NCBI GenBank assembly: GCA_034687125.1
Contig: JAQGBZ010000302.1
Coordinates: forward strand, 1 to 64,000
Direction of reading: 5' to 3'
Length of the DNA: 64,000 nucleotides
From: Neelides folsomi
Taxonomy: Eukaryota; Arthropoda; Collembola; Neelipleona; Neelidae
In this document: positions 19,394-32,081 of the stretch, in pieces
Numbering within the stretch: the first letter of the stretch is position 1
Layout: every line of letters begins with the position of its first letter
Translations under genes and position numbers: made by a program
Notes under the pieces: model-generated
Seen by the model: the letters and a program-made list of their open reading frames with translations, nothing else
Told to the model about the DNA's origin: nothing
Databases searched by the model: none

Positions 19394-21352
19394 ATGTTAA
19401 AATTTATTTTTGCTTTTATTTTTATAAACAATATTTTAGCTTCAAAACCAATTCAACTTATGGCTGTCGAACATTTGCATATACCAAATTTAAGCGATTG
19501 TCACATTGAGTTACACAAATGGTACCCAAATATTGACATTTATGAGGATTTGCCACGTCTTCTTCATTTAAATTATAACCCAGTTACTTTTTATCAAATT
19601 TTAGCTTATAATAAAAATAAAAATATATTTTTCTTTGACCCAATTTTTTTAAATAATTTTCTTAGTATTAGACGTACGTATTTAACAAAAATTAATTATT
19701 GTTTTGCAATTTACACCATGAATCCAAATGATGGTATTTTTTTAAATTGGATGGATTATATAAGAGACTTAAAATATGAAAGGAAATTTTATTTTGTATT
19801 TCTTGATGAATTTTATTATCGCAATAGTTTTTTTATTAGCCGTCAAACTTCTTATTTAGATCAAGTGTATAGACATGATTTTTATTATCATTTTGATATT
19901 AAATTATTTTATGTTTATAATAGTCAAAAGCAAGTTGCTGTTTATTGCTATAGTTGCCCTATAAATTCAAAGTTAATTTTTAGACCGATTGAAATAATTA
20001 ATGATATTAATAATTTAATAAATCTTTATAGCTCAGTTTTAAACGAGTTTTTAAATAGAGTGTTGATAAATCAGGCTTATTTAACGAATCCAGCTGATAT
20101 TAACAAGTTGTTTGATCCTGAATGTAAAAAAATGTATTTCAAGTGTAATCCACAAATCGTAATCATTCGCTTACTTACTGAAAGAACTAATTTATCAGTT
20201 GAAATTACAAATTTTTTTGGATATTTAAAAACAAATATTTTTCCTGATTTTATTGACAATTGGTTTGAATATGTCAAAGGAAAAGATATTAATAATTTAT
20301 CGCGTAAATACCACCTCGTTTATTGTAATCAAAAATATCAAGTAGAATCTTACGATTGGCATATTTTATTGGATGTTTATGATTGGTCAACTTGGATAAT
20401 ATTGATTTTAATATTCTTGGTCATACTATCACTTAAAACTGTAAAAACGTTCATTTCTGATAAAATTATTGTAATCGAAACAATTTTTACGGATCTAATC
20501 CGGTTAACTCTGAGGACAGGAGGAATAAAATACGAAAATTTTAATAACTTGATGTGTGTTTGGGCTTTGGGTTTGTTAATTTTTAGTTTATTCTATGAGG
20601 CAATATTAACATTATCTTTGACACTTCCTCAAAAACAAACAGAAATAGAAGATATAGGTGTGTTGTACAATAGTGGTTATAAACTTTTGAATTTAGATCT
20701 CGATTATTACGATATTAATTTTGATAAAAATTTTGGAAAATTCGTATCAGAGAAATGCATATTTAAAAAAGTTAAGGATTGTTTAACTCCTTTTATAGCA
20801 CATCAATATTCATACGATATTACTAAAATGGATTTTCATACACACTTGACGCAAATCGTAAAATCTCCAGCAATGATTTTCTTACAGCCCAAAATAAAAA
20901 TTGTGGTAATCTATGCAAATAAAATTTTAAATATAATGAAATCCCGGAAAAAATGCTTTGTTTCTCAAAAAATTATATATGAAACCTCCTCGATATGGAA
21001 ATTTACTGGTCCGTTTAATAGCAAATTTTATTCTATTTTTAATTCCCTATTTTCCTCTGGTGTAATTCAATTTTTATATGCATGTGAAAAATTTAATATA
21101 GCTAGTGAACATAGGATATATTTTCGAAATCAGTATCATAGGTTTGAATCATTTTACAATTATAATCAAAAATATTCAATAAAAACTAGTTATCAGGATC
21201 TTGTGGGTGTTTTAGCTTATCGCTATATGCATTATAATAATCTAAAAGACGAAGAAAGATCTATGAAATTCCAATCTTATGTCGTTTATGCTTTTGTTTT
21301 AACCGCATTATTACAATGCCTTGCGATTTTCATATTAATTATTGAACTATAA
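19394..21352 (+). CDS. Divergent ionotropic receptor-like membrane protein, intronless
   Basis: A single exon of 652 residues. A signal peptide is clear (FIFAFIFINNILA). The long extracellular region is rich in Tyr, Phe and Asn. Three membrane segments follow the IR pattern: about residues 332-350 (WIILILIFLVILSL), 386-409 (CVWALGLLIFSLFYEAIL) and a last one at about 628-651 (VLTALLQCLAIFILII). Between the last two lies a soluble stretch corresponding to the second ligand-binding half. The pore region is poorly conserved and no glutamate-binding signature was found. It is not close in sequence to the receptor at 10076-12574. The most likely role is a lineage-specific chemosensory IR; another multi-pass receptor family cannot be excluded. 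A degraded tandem copy lies downstream. AATAAA at 21405-21410 is a plausible polyadenylation signal. Confidence 0.65.
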   Translation: MLKFIFAFIFINNILASKPIQLMAVEHLHIPNLSDCHIELHKWYPNIDIYEDLPRLLHLNYNPVTFYQILAYNKNKNIFFFDPIFLNNFLSIRRTYLTKINYCFAIYTMNPNDGIFLNWMDYIRDLKYERKFYFVFLDEFYYRNSFFISRQTSYLDQVYRHDFYYHFDIKLFYVYNSQKQVAVYCYSCPINSKLIFRPIEIINDINNLINLYSSVLNEFLNRVLINQAYLTNPADINKLFDPECKKMYFKCNPQIVIIRLLTERTNLSVEITNFFGYLKTNIFPDFIDNWFEYVKGKDINNLSRKYHLVYCNQKYQVESYDWHILLDVYDWSTWIILILIFLVILSLKTVKTFISDKIIVIETIFTDLIRLTLRTGGIKYENFNNLMCVWALGLLIFSLFYEAILTLSLTLPQKQTEIEDIGVLYNSGYKLLNLDLDYYDINFDKNFGKFVSEKCIFKKVKDCLTPFIAHQYSYDITKMDFHTHLTQIVKSPAMIFLQPKIKIVVIYANKILNIMKSRKKCFVSQKIIYETSSIWKFTGPFNSKFYSIFNSLFSSGVIQFLYACEKFNIASEHRIYFRNQYHRFESFYNYNQKYSIKTSYQDLVGVLAYRYMHYNNLKDEERSMKFQSYVVYAFVLTALLQCLAIFILIIEL

Positions 21353-21552
21353 TCATTTATTTCTTACGAACTACTGAATATGTCATTAATTGTAATTGTA
21401 ATTAAATAAATTCGTTATTTCTCATGTTGGAAAAACATTATCTATTTATTAATTCATTAAGTTTAATATTAACATGATTCAACAGTGACCTTAACTATTC
21501 AACTGTCTAGCTTATAGACCAAATAATTGTAAAATCTAAAATGGATTAAATT

Positions 21553-21640
21553 CAGGGTGGTACCGAGTTAACTCATGTTTTTTATTGTACCTGTATTACA
21601 TCTTAAAAACTAAGTTAACTCGGACAAAACCTGTTACCCA
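21553..21640. repeat. Short inverted repeat with CCGAGTTAACT ends
   Basis: The left part GGTACCGAGTTAACTCATG and the right part TAAGTTAACTCGGAC are inverted with respect to each other around an AT-rich centre of about 40 bases. The shared GGTGG/TCCGAGTTAAC words resemble the terminal repeats of the transposon at 36324-36859, which suggests a related mini-element. The boundaries are approximate. Confidence 0.5.
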
Positions 21641-21867
21641 ATTTTATGAGAAATTGCAATTAAATCATACATGCTTTCAATTTAAATGAAATGCTACGGG
21701 TAGTATGACCCTTGGTTTCAGAAAGCGATCTCATTGGTTCACCTATTAAAAATGCTTCTCTCTTTACAATATGAAGATCAATCGATTTGATAGAAATACA
21801 GATACTTAAGTTGAAAGTTGTAAATAGTGTATTACAATTTACAATAAAAACTGCAAGGGACGTACGT

Positions 21868-22457
21868 AAAAAATATATTCATATCTAATCCAATTATTTC
21901 TAATATTATTTTTAAAAGTAAACTTTTATTTTTAACAAAATTCAATTATTGCTTTACAATTTACACTACAAATCCATACGAACAAGAGTTTTTAGTTTGG
22001 ATAGAATTTGTAATGTATTTAAAATCAGAAAGAATATTTTGTTTGTCAAAAATGCTTTGTTTCTCAAAAAATTTCTTATAAAACCTTGTCGTTTTGGAAA
22101 TTTACTGGTCCATTCAGTGATAAATTTTACTATATATTTAATTCATTATTTTCTTCGGGTATTGTTCAATTCTTTTATAATAAAATGAATATTGATAAGT
22201 TTCTTAGATTAGTATATCGAAATAAGTATTCATATTATAAATATATGTACAATTACAATCAAAAACTCTCAGTTAAAACCAAACAAAACCATATAGAAGA
22301 ATGGTATTTTAAAGCTCTTCGAGATTTGAATGCAAAAGATGAAGAAAGATCTGTGAAATTACAGTCCCATATTATATTTGCTTTTATATCAATGGTCATT
22401 TTACAATTCTTAAGCTGTGCTGTTTTAATTATTAAATTTTTTATTTTTTATTTCTAA
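21868..22457 (+). pseudogene. Internally deleted tandem copy of the upstream receptor gene
   Basis: The segment at about 21868-22042 matches the gene at 19394-21352 near its base 19620-19798 (protein words LTKFNYCFTIYTTNP against LTKINYCFAIYTMNP). The sequence then jumps directly to the part matching 20948 onward (AAAATGCTTTGTTTCTCAAA is shared exactly) and continues to the last membrane segment and stop (FWKFTGPFSDKFYYIFNSLF; DEERSVKLQSHIIFAF). About 1150 bases of the parent are missing, including two membrane segments. The reading frame breaks at the junction and the signal-peptide end is absent. The remaining frame after 22086 is open. This is a dead copy by structure. Its divergence from the parent shows the duplication is not very recent. 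Confidence 0.85.
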
Positions 22458-23107
22458 CCGGCTAAAATTATATATATTAGTTTTAAAATTCGTGAAAAAA
22501 TTACGTAAGGAAACGGTGGAAATTTTTTTAAAAACTCAGAAGGTTTGGTTTTTGGAATGGAGTTATATTATAATTGAAATTAGGTAAATATATTTTGGTT
22601 ATGCTATAATAATTAATTATGTATTACATATAAAGTGGATTTGAATAAAATACAAAATAAAGTTTCAAGGCATTTATTTTATCTTCCTCTATATGCTATA
22701 TTTCCTCGATCACACGTAACGCCTCCACCATTATCATTTTTATCATTTATAATCATTATTATTAACATTGAATTTCATTTCTAGATATAAAGTTTATATA
22801 ACCAATAATAATAACAATAGTAGACATTACAGGTAGTTGTTTTTTATTTAAAAATTTGATTTACACACAAGCAATTTTTTATTTACCTATTAAATTACAA
22901 TATGACCATTTAAATCTAGAAGGCTCTATATTTATATTCATCGTCGCGTTACCCTTTTTTCTCACGAGCGTAAGGTAAGTTACACAATACGAAGTGATTT
23001 ATGTAATCAATATTACAATAGTTTAATTGATTTCTTTCTTTTTAATTTAATCATAAATGTCTAATAGGTTAAAATGTTCTTGAACTCTTGTTTAATTGGA
23101 ATGAGAT
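22458..23107. other. Spacer between receptor relic and neuropeptide receptor
   Basis: AT-rich intergenic sequence with convergent flanking transcription units. An ATTAAA word on the minus strand shortly after the neuropeptide receptor stop (about 23090) may act in polyadenylation. No exon seen. Confidence 0.45.
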
Positions 23108-25860
23108 TCATATGAGGATGGACGTCGTTTCATTCAACCCCGAAAGGCTCAAACTTAAGTTCATCCTCCCATTCTCCAAGTTGTTCGTATTTGGCGGTGT
23201 CAAGGGCGGTGACGTCGGGGCCAAATGAAGCTCAACGATCTCGCCCTCGTCAGCCTTTTTGTAATACACAGCCGGGGCTTCTTGGTTTGCATGGAAAGCC
23301 GGAGCCAAAGGATGCTTTGCAGAGTCTACATTGAATCTCAACGTCTCGACATCATCATGAGCCTCCACTTTTGTTTTTCCATCATCTGCAATATTATGAC
23401 GGTCAGAGTGGCGACGTCGAGCTTGTGGGATCGGCTGTTGGTCAAAAAAGCATGGCAAAAGCTGCTTGAACTCTTTCCGGAAATTCTCATTGAGCCAGGC
23501 ATAGAGGAACGGATTGTAGCACGTGGAAGACATGGCAATGGCATGTGAAAAGAAAAATGCCAAATTGTAAAACTTCCAACTGTCTGCATGGGGAAAGACG
23601 TCGTTGAGGAGGTTGATGAGATTGAGCGGGAGCCATGACAATCCAAAGATAGCGACCATGGCGATGAGCATCCGATTTGTTCTCCGTTTCCGTTCCCGTT
23701 CCATGGCCTCTTTTTTCACATTTTTGCACCCGGGTTTAGCGCGTGAACGATCTGAGAGCTTGACCGATACTCGAATGTAGCAGAAAGTGATGATGAGGAC
23801 GGGGAGGGCGAATTGAAGAAGGGCGGTGCAAGCACTGAAGATTTGACGCGTTTCTTCTGAGGGCCAAGTTTCACCACAGATGGAAGTACTATTGTCGCCC
23901 TCGGCCGGGTAAAACTCGATGAAGATCCCGTATGGGGAAGTGGCAAGCATGGAGAATATCCAAATGCCCGCAATGATGCACAAACAGGTCGTGACTTTCA
24001 TTCGGGGCTTGAAGGGATAAATAATCACGAAGAATCGATCAATGGCGATGGAAGTCAGAGTCAATGTTGAAATGTATACACTTGTCCCTTGAGCAAAAGG
24101 GACCAAACTGAAAAATAATAAAAAAAATTAATTTTACATTTTACAATTTATTAATTTTAATTTTAATAGTTAAATATTATTCTAGAAGTTAAAATTTTAT
24201 TTATATTTATTTTATTGTGATTTACTGGCACAAAAGTCGACCAAAGATCCATTTTTGAAGAAATGTGTAAAGTGGCGTGAAGGGAACAGCGAGAGCGCAG
24301 AGAAGAATGTCCGACAGGGCCAAGTTAGTTATAAAAAAATTTGTAACAGTCTGCATGGCCTTGTTTCGCATCACAACCTAATCAAATTAAGTTAAAATTC
24401 ATTAAAATTGTTCACAAATTAATCTCCAATTTGGTTATCAACTTTCCAACTTTTCACTCATTTTGTCATTCCTCATCGGAGTGGGGCCAAAAGTCAAAAT
24501 TAACTTAAATCTAACCACATGGAAACTAATTTTGAAGGGTTTCCCATTTTCTAGTAATGAATCCTAATGGCTATTGTTTACCATAACAAGAATCACAACC
24601 AAATCAATTAATTTTTCTTTCATGTTAAATTAACCAAATGATGTTTTAAAAGGACACAATGACAGAGGCAATTGACAATATCAAAAGTTCTAATTAATGA
24701 TTTTCCCTTTTCTGTTATAGTCTCTTGATTTTAAGAGCGATGTTATTTTCGTGCAATCCCCTTGCATTGGGGGTTGAAAAAGGATTTCCTCCATCTAGTA
24801 TTTATCTTAAACCTAATTCTTAGATCTCCCAAGTTCACATATTGCTTTTAATATTTTATCGCTTTATTTATCCGTTCATTAATTTAATTTAAATTCCCTC
24901 CATTTTCTCATTGGCTTTTGAATGTCAGGTGGGTAATTGGGGTGGTGGAAGTGAGGAGATTCAGCTCACGTGTTTATTCTTTTGATTTTCAAAATAACAT
25001 CACTCAAGACACTATAGGTTAGAACTTTATATAAATTATTTATCTTTACATCAAATAGTACAATTATTGGCTTGTTCTTTTATCTCCTACTTTGTCCTGT
25101 CATGATAATGTTTCTTAATTTATAATTATATTATATTATTATTATATCTAATTCTAAGCTAAATTGTACGAAGAAAATGAAGATACTTATACGATCCGTT
25201 TTAAGAGTATGTTTAACATAATTATTAATTATATCTGTTAAGAATTTTATAGTGTTGTGTTGTTTTTACATAAAGACCAAATGGCTAAATATCAAAGTAC
25301 ATTTCCTAATTTGTTCAAAACTACCTACTAATTAACAAAAACATAATATCTGTTTGTTTCTCTATTTAATTCCCAGAGGAGTTTTAATGTTTAGAAGGCG
25401 GAGTTCCACAGATTTCATCATTTGAACTTTGTCTCTGCTCTTTTCCTTTTCTCTCGACTCTTTCCACGTTAATACTATTAATAAATAAAGAGAAATTATT
25501 GAATCTCCAAATGAATTTACAGCCTTCTTCCTACAATTATAAAAATACCCATTTTGTCTTTCCTGAGGGGATTGTGAGGACCATTTATTATTTCCAACAC
25601 TTTCCTAGTGTCGCATTTTTATTGATCTGCTGCAAGTTTTATTTTCCTACCCAGCACACGAAGACGTTTCCCAAAATTCCGAGGACGAAGATGGTGAAAT
25701 ACACGGCGTAGAACCCAACTTGGACGAAGGTATTGGAAAGGAGAACGTCACGGGAAGCGTCCGTTTCATTGTTCAGTCCAAGACTCCCGTTCCCCTCTTC
25801 TAATGTAATGCTAATGTTGTCCAACAAGTGGAACCAAGGGCTCTCGGTCTGGCTGGACAT
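23108..25860 (-). CDS. sNPF-R: Short neuropeptide F receptor (class A GPCR), three coding exons
   Basis: Coding exons are 25860-25651, 24377-24226 and 24107-23108, 453 residues. Exon 1 carries three N-glycosylation sites (NIS, NGS, NET) and membrane segment 1 (VYFTIFVLGILGNVFVCW). Exon 2 has segment 2 (NFFITNLALSDILLC, with the LxxxD core). Exon 3 has QGTSVYISTLTLTSIAIDRF, a DRF in place of DRY, the EETRQIFSACTALLQFALPV region, a basic third loop with ERKRRTNRMLIAMVAIFG, and NPFLYAWLNENFRKEF around the NPxxY motif. LLPCFF is a likely palmitoylation site. These stretches match the insect sNPF receptor closely. The receptor couples sNPF peptides to G-protein signalling in neurons and endocrine cells, controlling feeding and growth. 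The start is the first ATG after an acceptor (TTTTTTTGCAG) whose AG lies at 25864-25863. Introns are 1273 and 118 bases. Confidence 0.95.
24378..25650 (-). other. First coding intron of the neuropeptide receptor
   Basis: A 1273-base phase 0 intron with GTAGGA donor and TTAATTTGATTAG acceptor. It contains moderately GC-rich patches (for example near 24900-24970) among AT-rich sequence. No RNA gene, repeat or nested gene was recognised. Confidence 0.6.
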
Positions 25861-25864
25861 TTCT
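25861..25864 (-). promoter_or_regulatory. Splice acceptor in the 5' leader of the neuropeptide receptor
   Basis: The minus strand reads TTTGATTTTTTTGCAG then AA and the start ATG. The acceptor AG is at 25864-25863. A strong polypyrimidine-AG only two bases before the start codon means the leader is spliced and the transcription start lies farther right, at an unknown distance within or beyond the 38-kb region. Confidence 0.7.
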
Positions 25865-28800
25865 GCAAAAAAATCAAACATTAAAAAATGATATCAAAAT
25901 CAAATTAAATTATTTCAATAGTTTCGAATTAAAATCATTGTTTTTATATTAGTATCTATTGATGTGTTTTTGATCATGTGCGATTACTTCCGCTAAGAGC
26001 AAAGTTCAAGGAAAGACAAAATATGCAATTTCCCTTTCACAAAAGTAAAGGACAGATGAAGTAAATAATGAATCTAATTTAAATGCATAGTTATTCCGAA
26101 AAAACTTATTTTGTTAGGAAGCTGTTCAAACCTAGGTATTAAAACTTTATAACTTTAAGCAAGTAAATAATCTTTATTATATCAATAGTCAAGTTTAACA
26201 GGCAGTCTGAGAATTAAGTTGAAAAGTTGAGATCTTGAGATCTGTAGTTAATCAAATAAGATCATTTTATCTTGTTTTATAACGTCATACTGTGAGTTTT
26301 GCTTAGTTCAACTATTGAATTTGAGATATGGTTCATAAGTATTTAAGGTTCATAATCCAAGGATTAAAAGTCGGAGTCTCAGAGATATTGAGCAATATTA
26401 TTAAAATGAGTAGTAAAGGTATATTTTACTTTTCTTGTATTTAAATAAAAGCAGAAGGTAAAATGAGTAAAATCTAAGCTTGCCAATCAAGAATCCTATT
26501 AAAAAATAAACAATTCTCCATTTCTCTTCCCCAACTCCTCATCTCCTTCCATCGGGTTCGAATAATTAATGAACCTCGTCGTCTCCTACAATTTGAATTT
26601 GAGCTCAAACTTCGACATTTTCATTAATTCCATTTTCCGCTTTTGTGAGAAATGAGTTCTTTTTCTTTAATGATATTTCTCCGATTCCCTTTTAGCCGTC
26701 CACCTGCATAATTGATGGCCCATCGCGCCGTTGCCCTTCCTTTGACTCATCCCAGGGCTAAAGGCTAAACCCGGGTATTCCCAGGAATAAGGAATAACAC
26801 GAGGAGCTAATTACACCATGTTCAAATAAACCAACCCTCCCATTCCAGTAAAAGTTAAAGGAATGGTTTCCTCCTCCGTCATCTCTCCCGTCTCAGGGCT
26901 TGTAATTTTGGAGGACCGGAAAGCGCCGTCGGGGAATGGGGGGGGGGGAACTTGAGGAACATTTAGAGACCCTCCGCGCACTCACCAGAAGTGGGAGACT
27001 TGAAGTGGAAAAGTGTTTCAAGAGCTTAAGAACTCCCCGTCCCAACTTTCCCCCCATTTTATTCGGAAATAAAGAGAAAGTTATTCCCGGAAGAAATGGA
27101 GAGCCCGGTCAGACACACATAGACCAACACGCGTACACAAAATGTATTTCCAAGCCCAGACGTGTGGAGACAATAAATGCGAAGCGGCGCATCTCCGCCG
27201 GCCTTCATAATGAACAGAATTGGAAGTCTGGGCGAGTGTTGTTGGGGAATTTTATGTAAATATTTGCCCCATCAATCTCGACAGCTTCCCTCTACAACTC
27301 TTCAAAGATGGGAAATGTTGATATTGTGGATGGTCCTTTGGATGAATCCTACCTGCACTCCCACGCTCCCCTTACAACCAACACTCGGAAGTGAATTAAA
27401 ATTCTCCGTGTGAGGAATGGGACGGTTGGCCAGCCTGCGTGCACAAATTGACTTCCTCTCTACGATGACGAATCAGAAGGGCAAGAAGCTAAGATGTACC
27501 ATACGTAGTTATATTTTGGCATTCACACTCCGCCAACATCTCGATACTTTCCCTTGGAGAACTTCCGGTCTTTCTCCAAAAACCTTTTCTGACTTTCACA
27601 CTATATTTTTAACACTTCTTCCATTCCAACTCTATAATTATTTCGGTTTTATTACAAGGTCTATGGCTATTAAGTTCAATTTTCCTCCTTGTAAAAAACA
27701 AATTAAGAATATAAGCAATGTGCTGTGAAATATAAAATATATAGATTTTTATGAATTTGAATTTAGCCTATAAAAGACTTGGGCCTGGGGTACTGTATTA
27801 TTTTATATAATTAACATACTAGGTATTATTATAATATATAGTAGCATAGAGTATATCAAATGTTTCTACTTTTAGGTAAATGTGATTTTATTTTTATGTG
27901 TAATTTATCGTGTATTGTATTTAACTTTTACATTAACACTTGAAAATCTGTCCAAGTTTTGAATTAAATTGTAAGAAATAAATCTAAAAAAACATTCTAG
28001 GTAAATAAATCATTTGGGTTGGATTTTGAATAGCATTGTGTACAGATGACAGATACTCTTTTTTGTATATATATTTTATAATGGGCTTTGTGGTTTTTTT
28101 GTTGTGGAATTATCAATTTAATTTCATTTGGTGGTTGGATTTAAAATTGAGAAATTTCTTGTTTGCCAAAAGTTTCGCAAATTGATTTTCCAGGTATTCT
28201 TTTGAGTTTTCCAGCCTTGGTTTGATTTGCATGTGAAGGGGGGGAGTGATGGATCTGGAAAAGTTTTTCTTCTCATTCCACACCCTCAAAGACTTCAGAG
28301 CTGGGGAATAGAATAAATGTTGGCAGTTGCAAACTTTCGTTCCCGTGTGGTTTTTGAGGCTCTTGTCACAAGTCCCTGAGGACTGGCGTTTGCTCCTGCA
28401 TTTGTTTTCTTCTTTAATGGCGGACGGAAGTGTCGATTAGGGCGATAAGCCCAACGTCTCCCGGAATTCCCTCAACGGCTTAAAAAATTCTCTTCTGCCT
28501 CCGGCTCGCGAACATCCCACTGATAAAAAGGTCCTTAAAACCCGGCTAATCGCCCTTTTACATTCTTCCCATTTTTAATAATTCAGAAGGAGGAGATCAG
28601 CCCGGGAAACATGAGGATTGAGAAGAAAGGGATGAAAAATGATATTTAAACGAGGCTGAGGGCAGAGGTCATCTTTTGTAGCTTCGCGAACAAAGACAGG
28701 GAATTGTCCGAGACAGCCATAAACATCATAAACTTCATCCTTGTTTTGTCCTCATTCAGTGGAGATGATAATCGGGAGGAAAGATGATACATAATACATA

Positions 28801-31800
28801 CATAATAATATGATAAATATTACATAAAGTACTATACTAATATAAATAAGTCAGAACTATTACTTCCACTTAACTTTCCCTTTTATTCCTCCTGTTATTG
28901 GGGAAGGAGTTTCCTTTCACTTCTTGTCCTCTTGTCGGTTTGCTTTTGGTGCGGTGGAGCTCATTCTCATTCCCAACCCATCGGCGGAGAAACACTTTCA
29001 GAAACATCGAAATTCGATTTAAATACACCCAAGCTGGAACCATTTATCCTGGCCGCCTCGTTTGGTCCACATGAGGAATCCCACGACCGCCCAAACCATC
29101 GGAAGTGGAGAAGCCAAAGGTAATAATAAGGGACCCCTATTGCCACAACAATTCTTTCTCAAATAATCTCTTCAGATATACCAACATTACAATCCCATGG
29201 GATTACGGAACACATTAGGACAAATACACACGTCCATATAAAAGATATAAAAAGTATTTGGAATTTGGAGTAAATTTTTATCTCCAAAATAGAGATTTGT
29301 TAAAGGATCTAAAGGAACCACCTCTGGAAATAATTCTTTGAGAAATAATACCCAAAATTATTTCTAACAACTAAGCCACAAATAAATACAATTTTATTCG
29401 GATTCATTCTATTATCTAAAGTAGGATACAAAAATCTTCAATACTTTACTGTGCTTTGTATTCGTACAAGTATATTTAATATTTACATTATCTGTCTCGG
29501 TACACCACGCAATTTATTCCACCAACACGAAACCTTATAACCTCACGCAAAAATATATGGAATGTTCAAGTACAATTTGTAGTAAGTACTTAGAAAATAT
29601 ATAATAAATAGAGTATACATAGTAAAAGTAAAATATATGGAGCAGTTATATCTTTTTGGTTAAAATATTGTTTCTCTGTTTATATATTACATACTGAAAT
29701 ATAGAATAGTAAGATGGCTTATAAATCTTTCCCTTTGCTCAGATGCAGGGACTTACGATTTGGAGCATTATACTCTCCAAGTAAATTATATAGCCCATTT
29801 GAGGAGGAATCCTTTAAAAGTAAAAAAGACTTTTTAAAAGATTGGAAAAGACGAGGAAAGTTTTTCTTCAATTTGGCCCACTTGTTTCTTTTCATTACAA
29901 CGGACATCCACTCGACCCAACTTCCCATCCCAGTCACATCAACTCAACATTTGTGTTTGAAAATATCCAAAATGCGTATCTCTTACACGCATTATCCTAT
30001 ATATATATACTTATTTATTTATCATACTCATATTCATACTTACATTCAGTACTCATAATATGAGTCTCATATGGTACTAGTAGGAAGGTATCATGTTTTC
30101 TGTACGGGTCTTTATCATTCAAGCAGTAAGTGTAAGAACCATTCACTTATTGTAATTTAATATTTCCCTTTAAGCACATCCAATTTTTAACCATCTATTG
30201 GGGGCTTTTTAAAAGAAAGAGGAGAGTGGTTGGATTTAACTGAAAGACCTTTCAAAGCGATCTCAAAACGGTTTGGGATGGAGAGCTTCAATTCCAATTG
30301 AATACCGGATTTCCCCCATGGTAGAAGACGTCTTTGCATATTTCATGACCCAACCAGAGCTTTCTCTCTCACCTCATCCCATTTGCAGGGCACGTAAGGA
30401 GAGAAATTATGTTTCCCCATTACTGTGCAAAGAGGAGATTCGTTAGGGTAAATTGGTCCATCTTTAAATTATTCTCCTGAAGAGTGGGAGTTTTTGAACC
30501 GAAAAACCCCAAGATCACACAACACACACGGCCCTGTACTTCAGAACCATTTGTAAATTTGGAGGTTTGAAGCCATGGCAGTTTCATTCAACGAATTTCT
30601 CTTATCCGCCCTCATTGTAAGGACGGGATCAAAAGACCGGTTTTCAAATTCCTCAAGATTCCTCTCTTGCCCGATGGCGACCACTTATGTATATTATATA
30701 TCTCCAATTGTACTCCTCTATCTCTCTCCCAAATAAATAGGATTCGTCCTTTACATTTTCCTAATGGAATTCACCATAAAGCTCTTTTTGGGGGTAAAAC
30801 TCTCCTTTGGCCATTATGACTTCACATTACACATTTCTTGATTCCCATCAATTTGATCAGTTTCTGGCAGAGATTCTAAAAATTCTGATACTTAAATAAA
30901 TATAAATGTGTGTGATTTTATATAAGAAACGCTTTACCTTCTACAGTATACTAAAGCTACTTAAATACAAAGTACATTATATGTAGGTATGTAGAGTAGG
31001 TATATGATATGATAAAATGAAAAGTATACCTATTTCATTAAAAGTAATATATTTTTCCTCTATTTCTGTCAAAAGCATATCAAATACATTTCACTAATCC
31101 TCCTTCTATCATAAATTGCATCAAAAACGTGTAATAATCTAATACCCTTTCATTACACGTAATAATATTACACTATATCAAACTTTCCCTATGTTATGTA
31201 AGAATGGTATATTAACATTTTAGCAAGCTTTAGCTAGCCTTCAGTCTAGACATATTTTAAAAAAGTGCTGGTTAGTTTTTAGATTGAGGTTGTAAGATTA
31301 ATAGGCTGAATGATCTTATTAATTCTTATACGTTGACTCAGAGTTCGCCTACGTGTCTGTTTTGATGATGAAGGGGAAAAGGAGAAAGTTCTAATCGGAT
31401 AAGTTTGAGGAGTTTAATAAAGTGGGAATTGTGGGCTGGGCATTTCTCAAGTGCTGCTTCCGAGCGTGTGAGGGATGATGGGAAGATAGTGAGCCCAATG
31501 AGGATGATTCTGGACCGGAAAAGACCTTCTTTCACGGAAGGCAAACGGCGGGTTTCCTCCCCATGAATCTGAATCTCCTTCCTCTCCATATACACTCCCT
31601 TCATATGAGAATGAATAATAAATCAAATCATTTTACCTTCCCACCACCACCATCACCCGCAAACATCTCGCTAATCCTTCCATGGAAATATTCACGAGAT
31701 CACTGGACTCACAACTCATTATCTCACCATGAGAAATTAATGGGAACTCTTCAAAGGTCTTTATCAAATAGATTAACAACCCCTGTGAGTTTCATATAAA
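25865..31800. other. Non-coding region, alternating GC-richer islands and AT-rich sequence (part 1)
   Basis: No exon with convincing coding character was found on either strand. GC-richer islands lie at about 26520-27500, 28220-28790, 28860-29130 and 30170-30860. They show purine or pyrimidine bias, with runs such as CCTCC, GGGGAAA and GGGGGGGGG at about 26940-26948. The islands do not share an obvious common sequence, so a dispersed repeat is not evident. Short open frames in them look accidental. They could be conserved regulatory elements or untranslated exons; the sequence alone does not decide. Confidence 0.45.
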
Positions 31801-31845
31801 GCTAGGTGATATGTAATATGCACATACTAGGTAGTACAGTGCAGG

Positions 31846-31875
31846 TTCGATTAAACGCCTTTTTCGATTAAACGC
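31846..31875 (+). repeat. Direct repeat TTCGATTAAACGC, two copies
   Basis: Two identical 13-base copies spaced by four bases, preceded by ACAGTGCAGG. The pattern of a CAGTG-like start with subterminal direct repeats is reminiscent of a transposon end, but no matching inverted end was found nearby, so this may be a lone, truncated terminus. Confidence 0.4.
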
Positions 31876-32081
31876 GACTCAACCGTTACTAATACATTGA
31901 CATTTTAATTAATTGTAGCACTTTGAAATCTTTCGAAAAGTTTCAAACTAGAAAAGTTTATAAAATTATTCAATCGCTGCCGCAATGCATTATTTACCTA
32001 TATATACTTTCATCTATGTAGAATGGGTATTTATGGTTATGCAATGATATTAAAATTTTAATAAGTAGTATGTATAAGAGT

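Noticed and set aside
23225-23973. Several open frames overlapping the neuropeptide receptor on both strands
   Set aside because: They are shadows of the real receptor exon, which shows clear family conservation in its own frame.
26938-26949. Poly-G run, also near 53160
   Set aside because: Homopolymer runs without surrounding structure; not enough for a G-quadruplex claim, as further G tracts are lacking.
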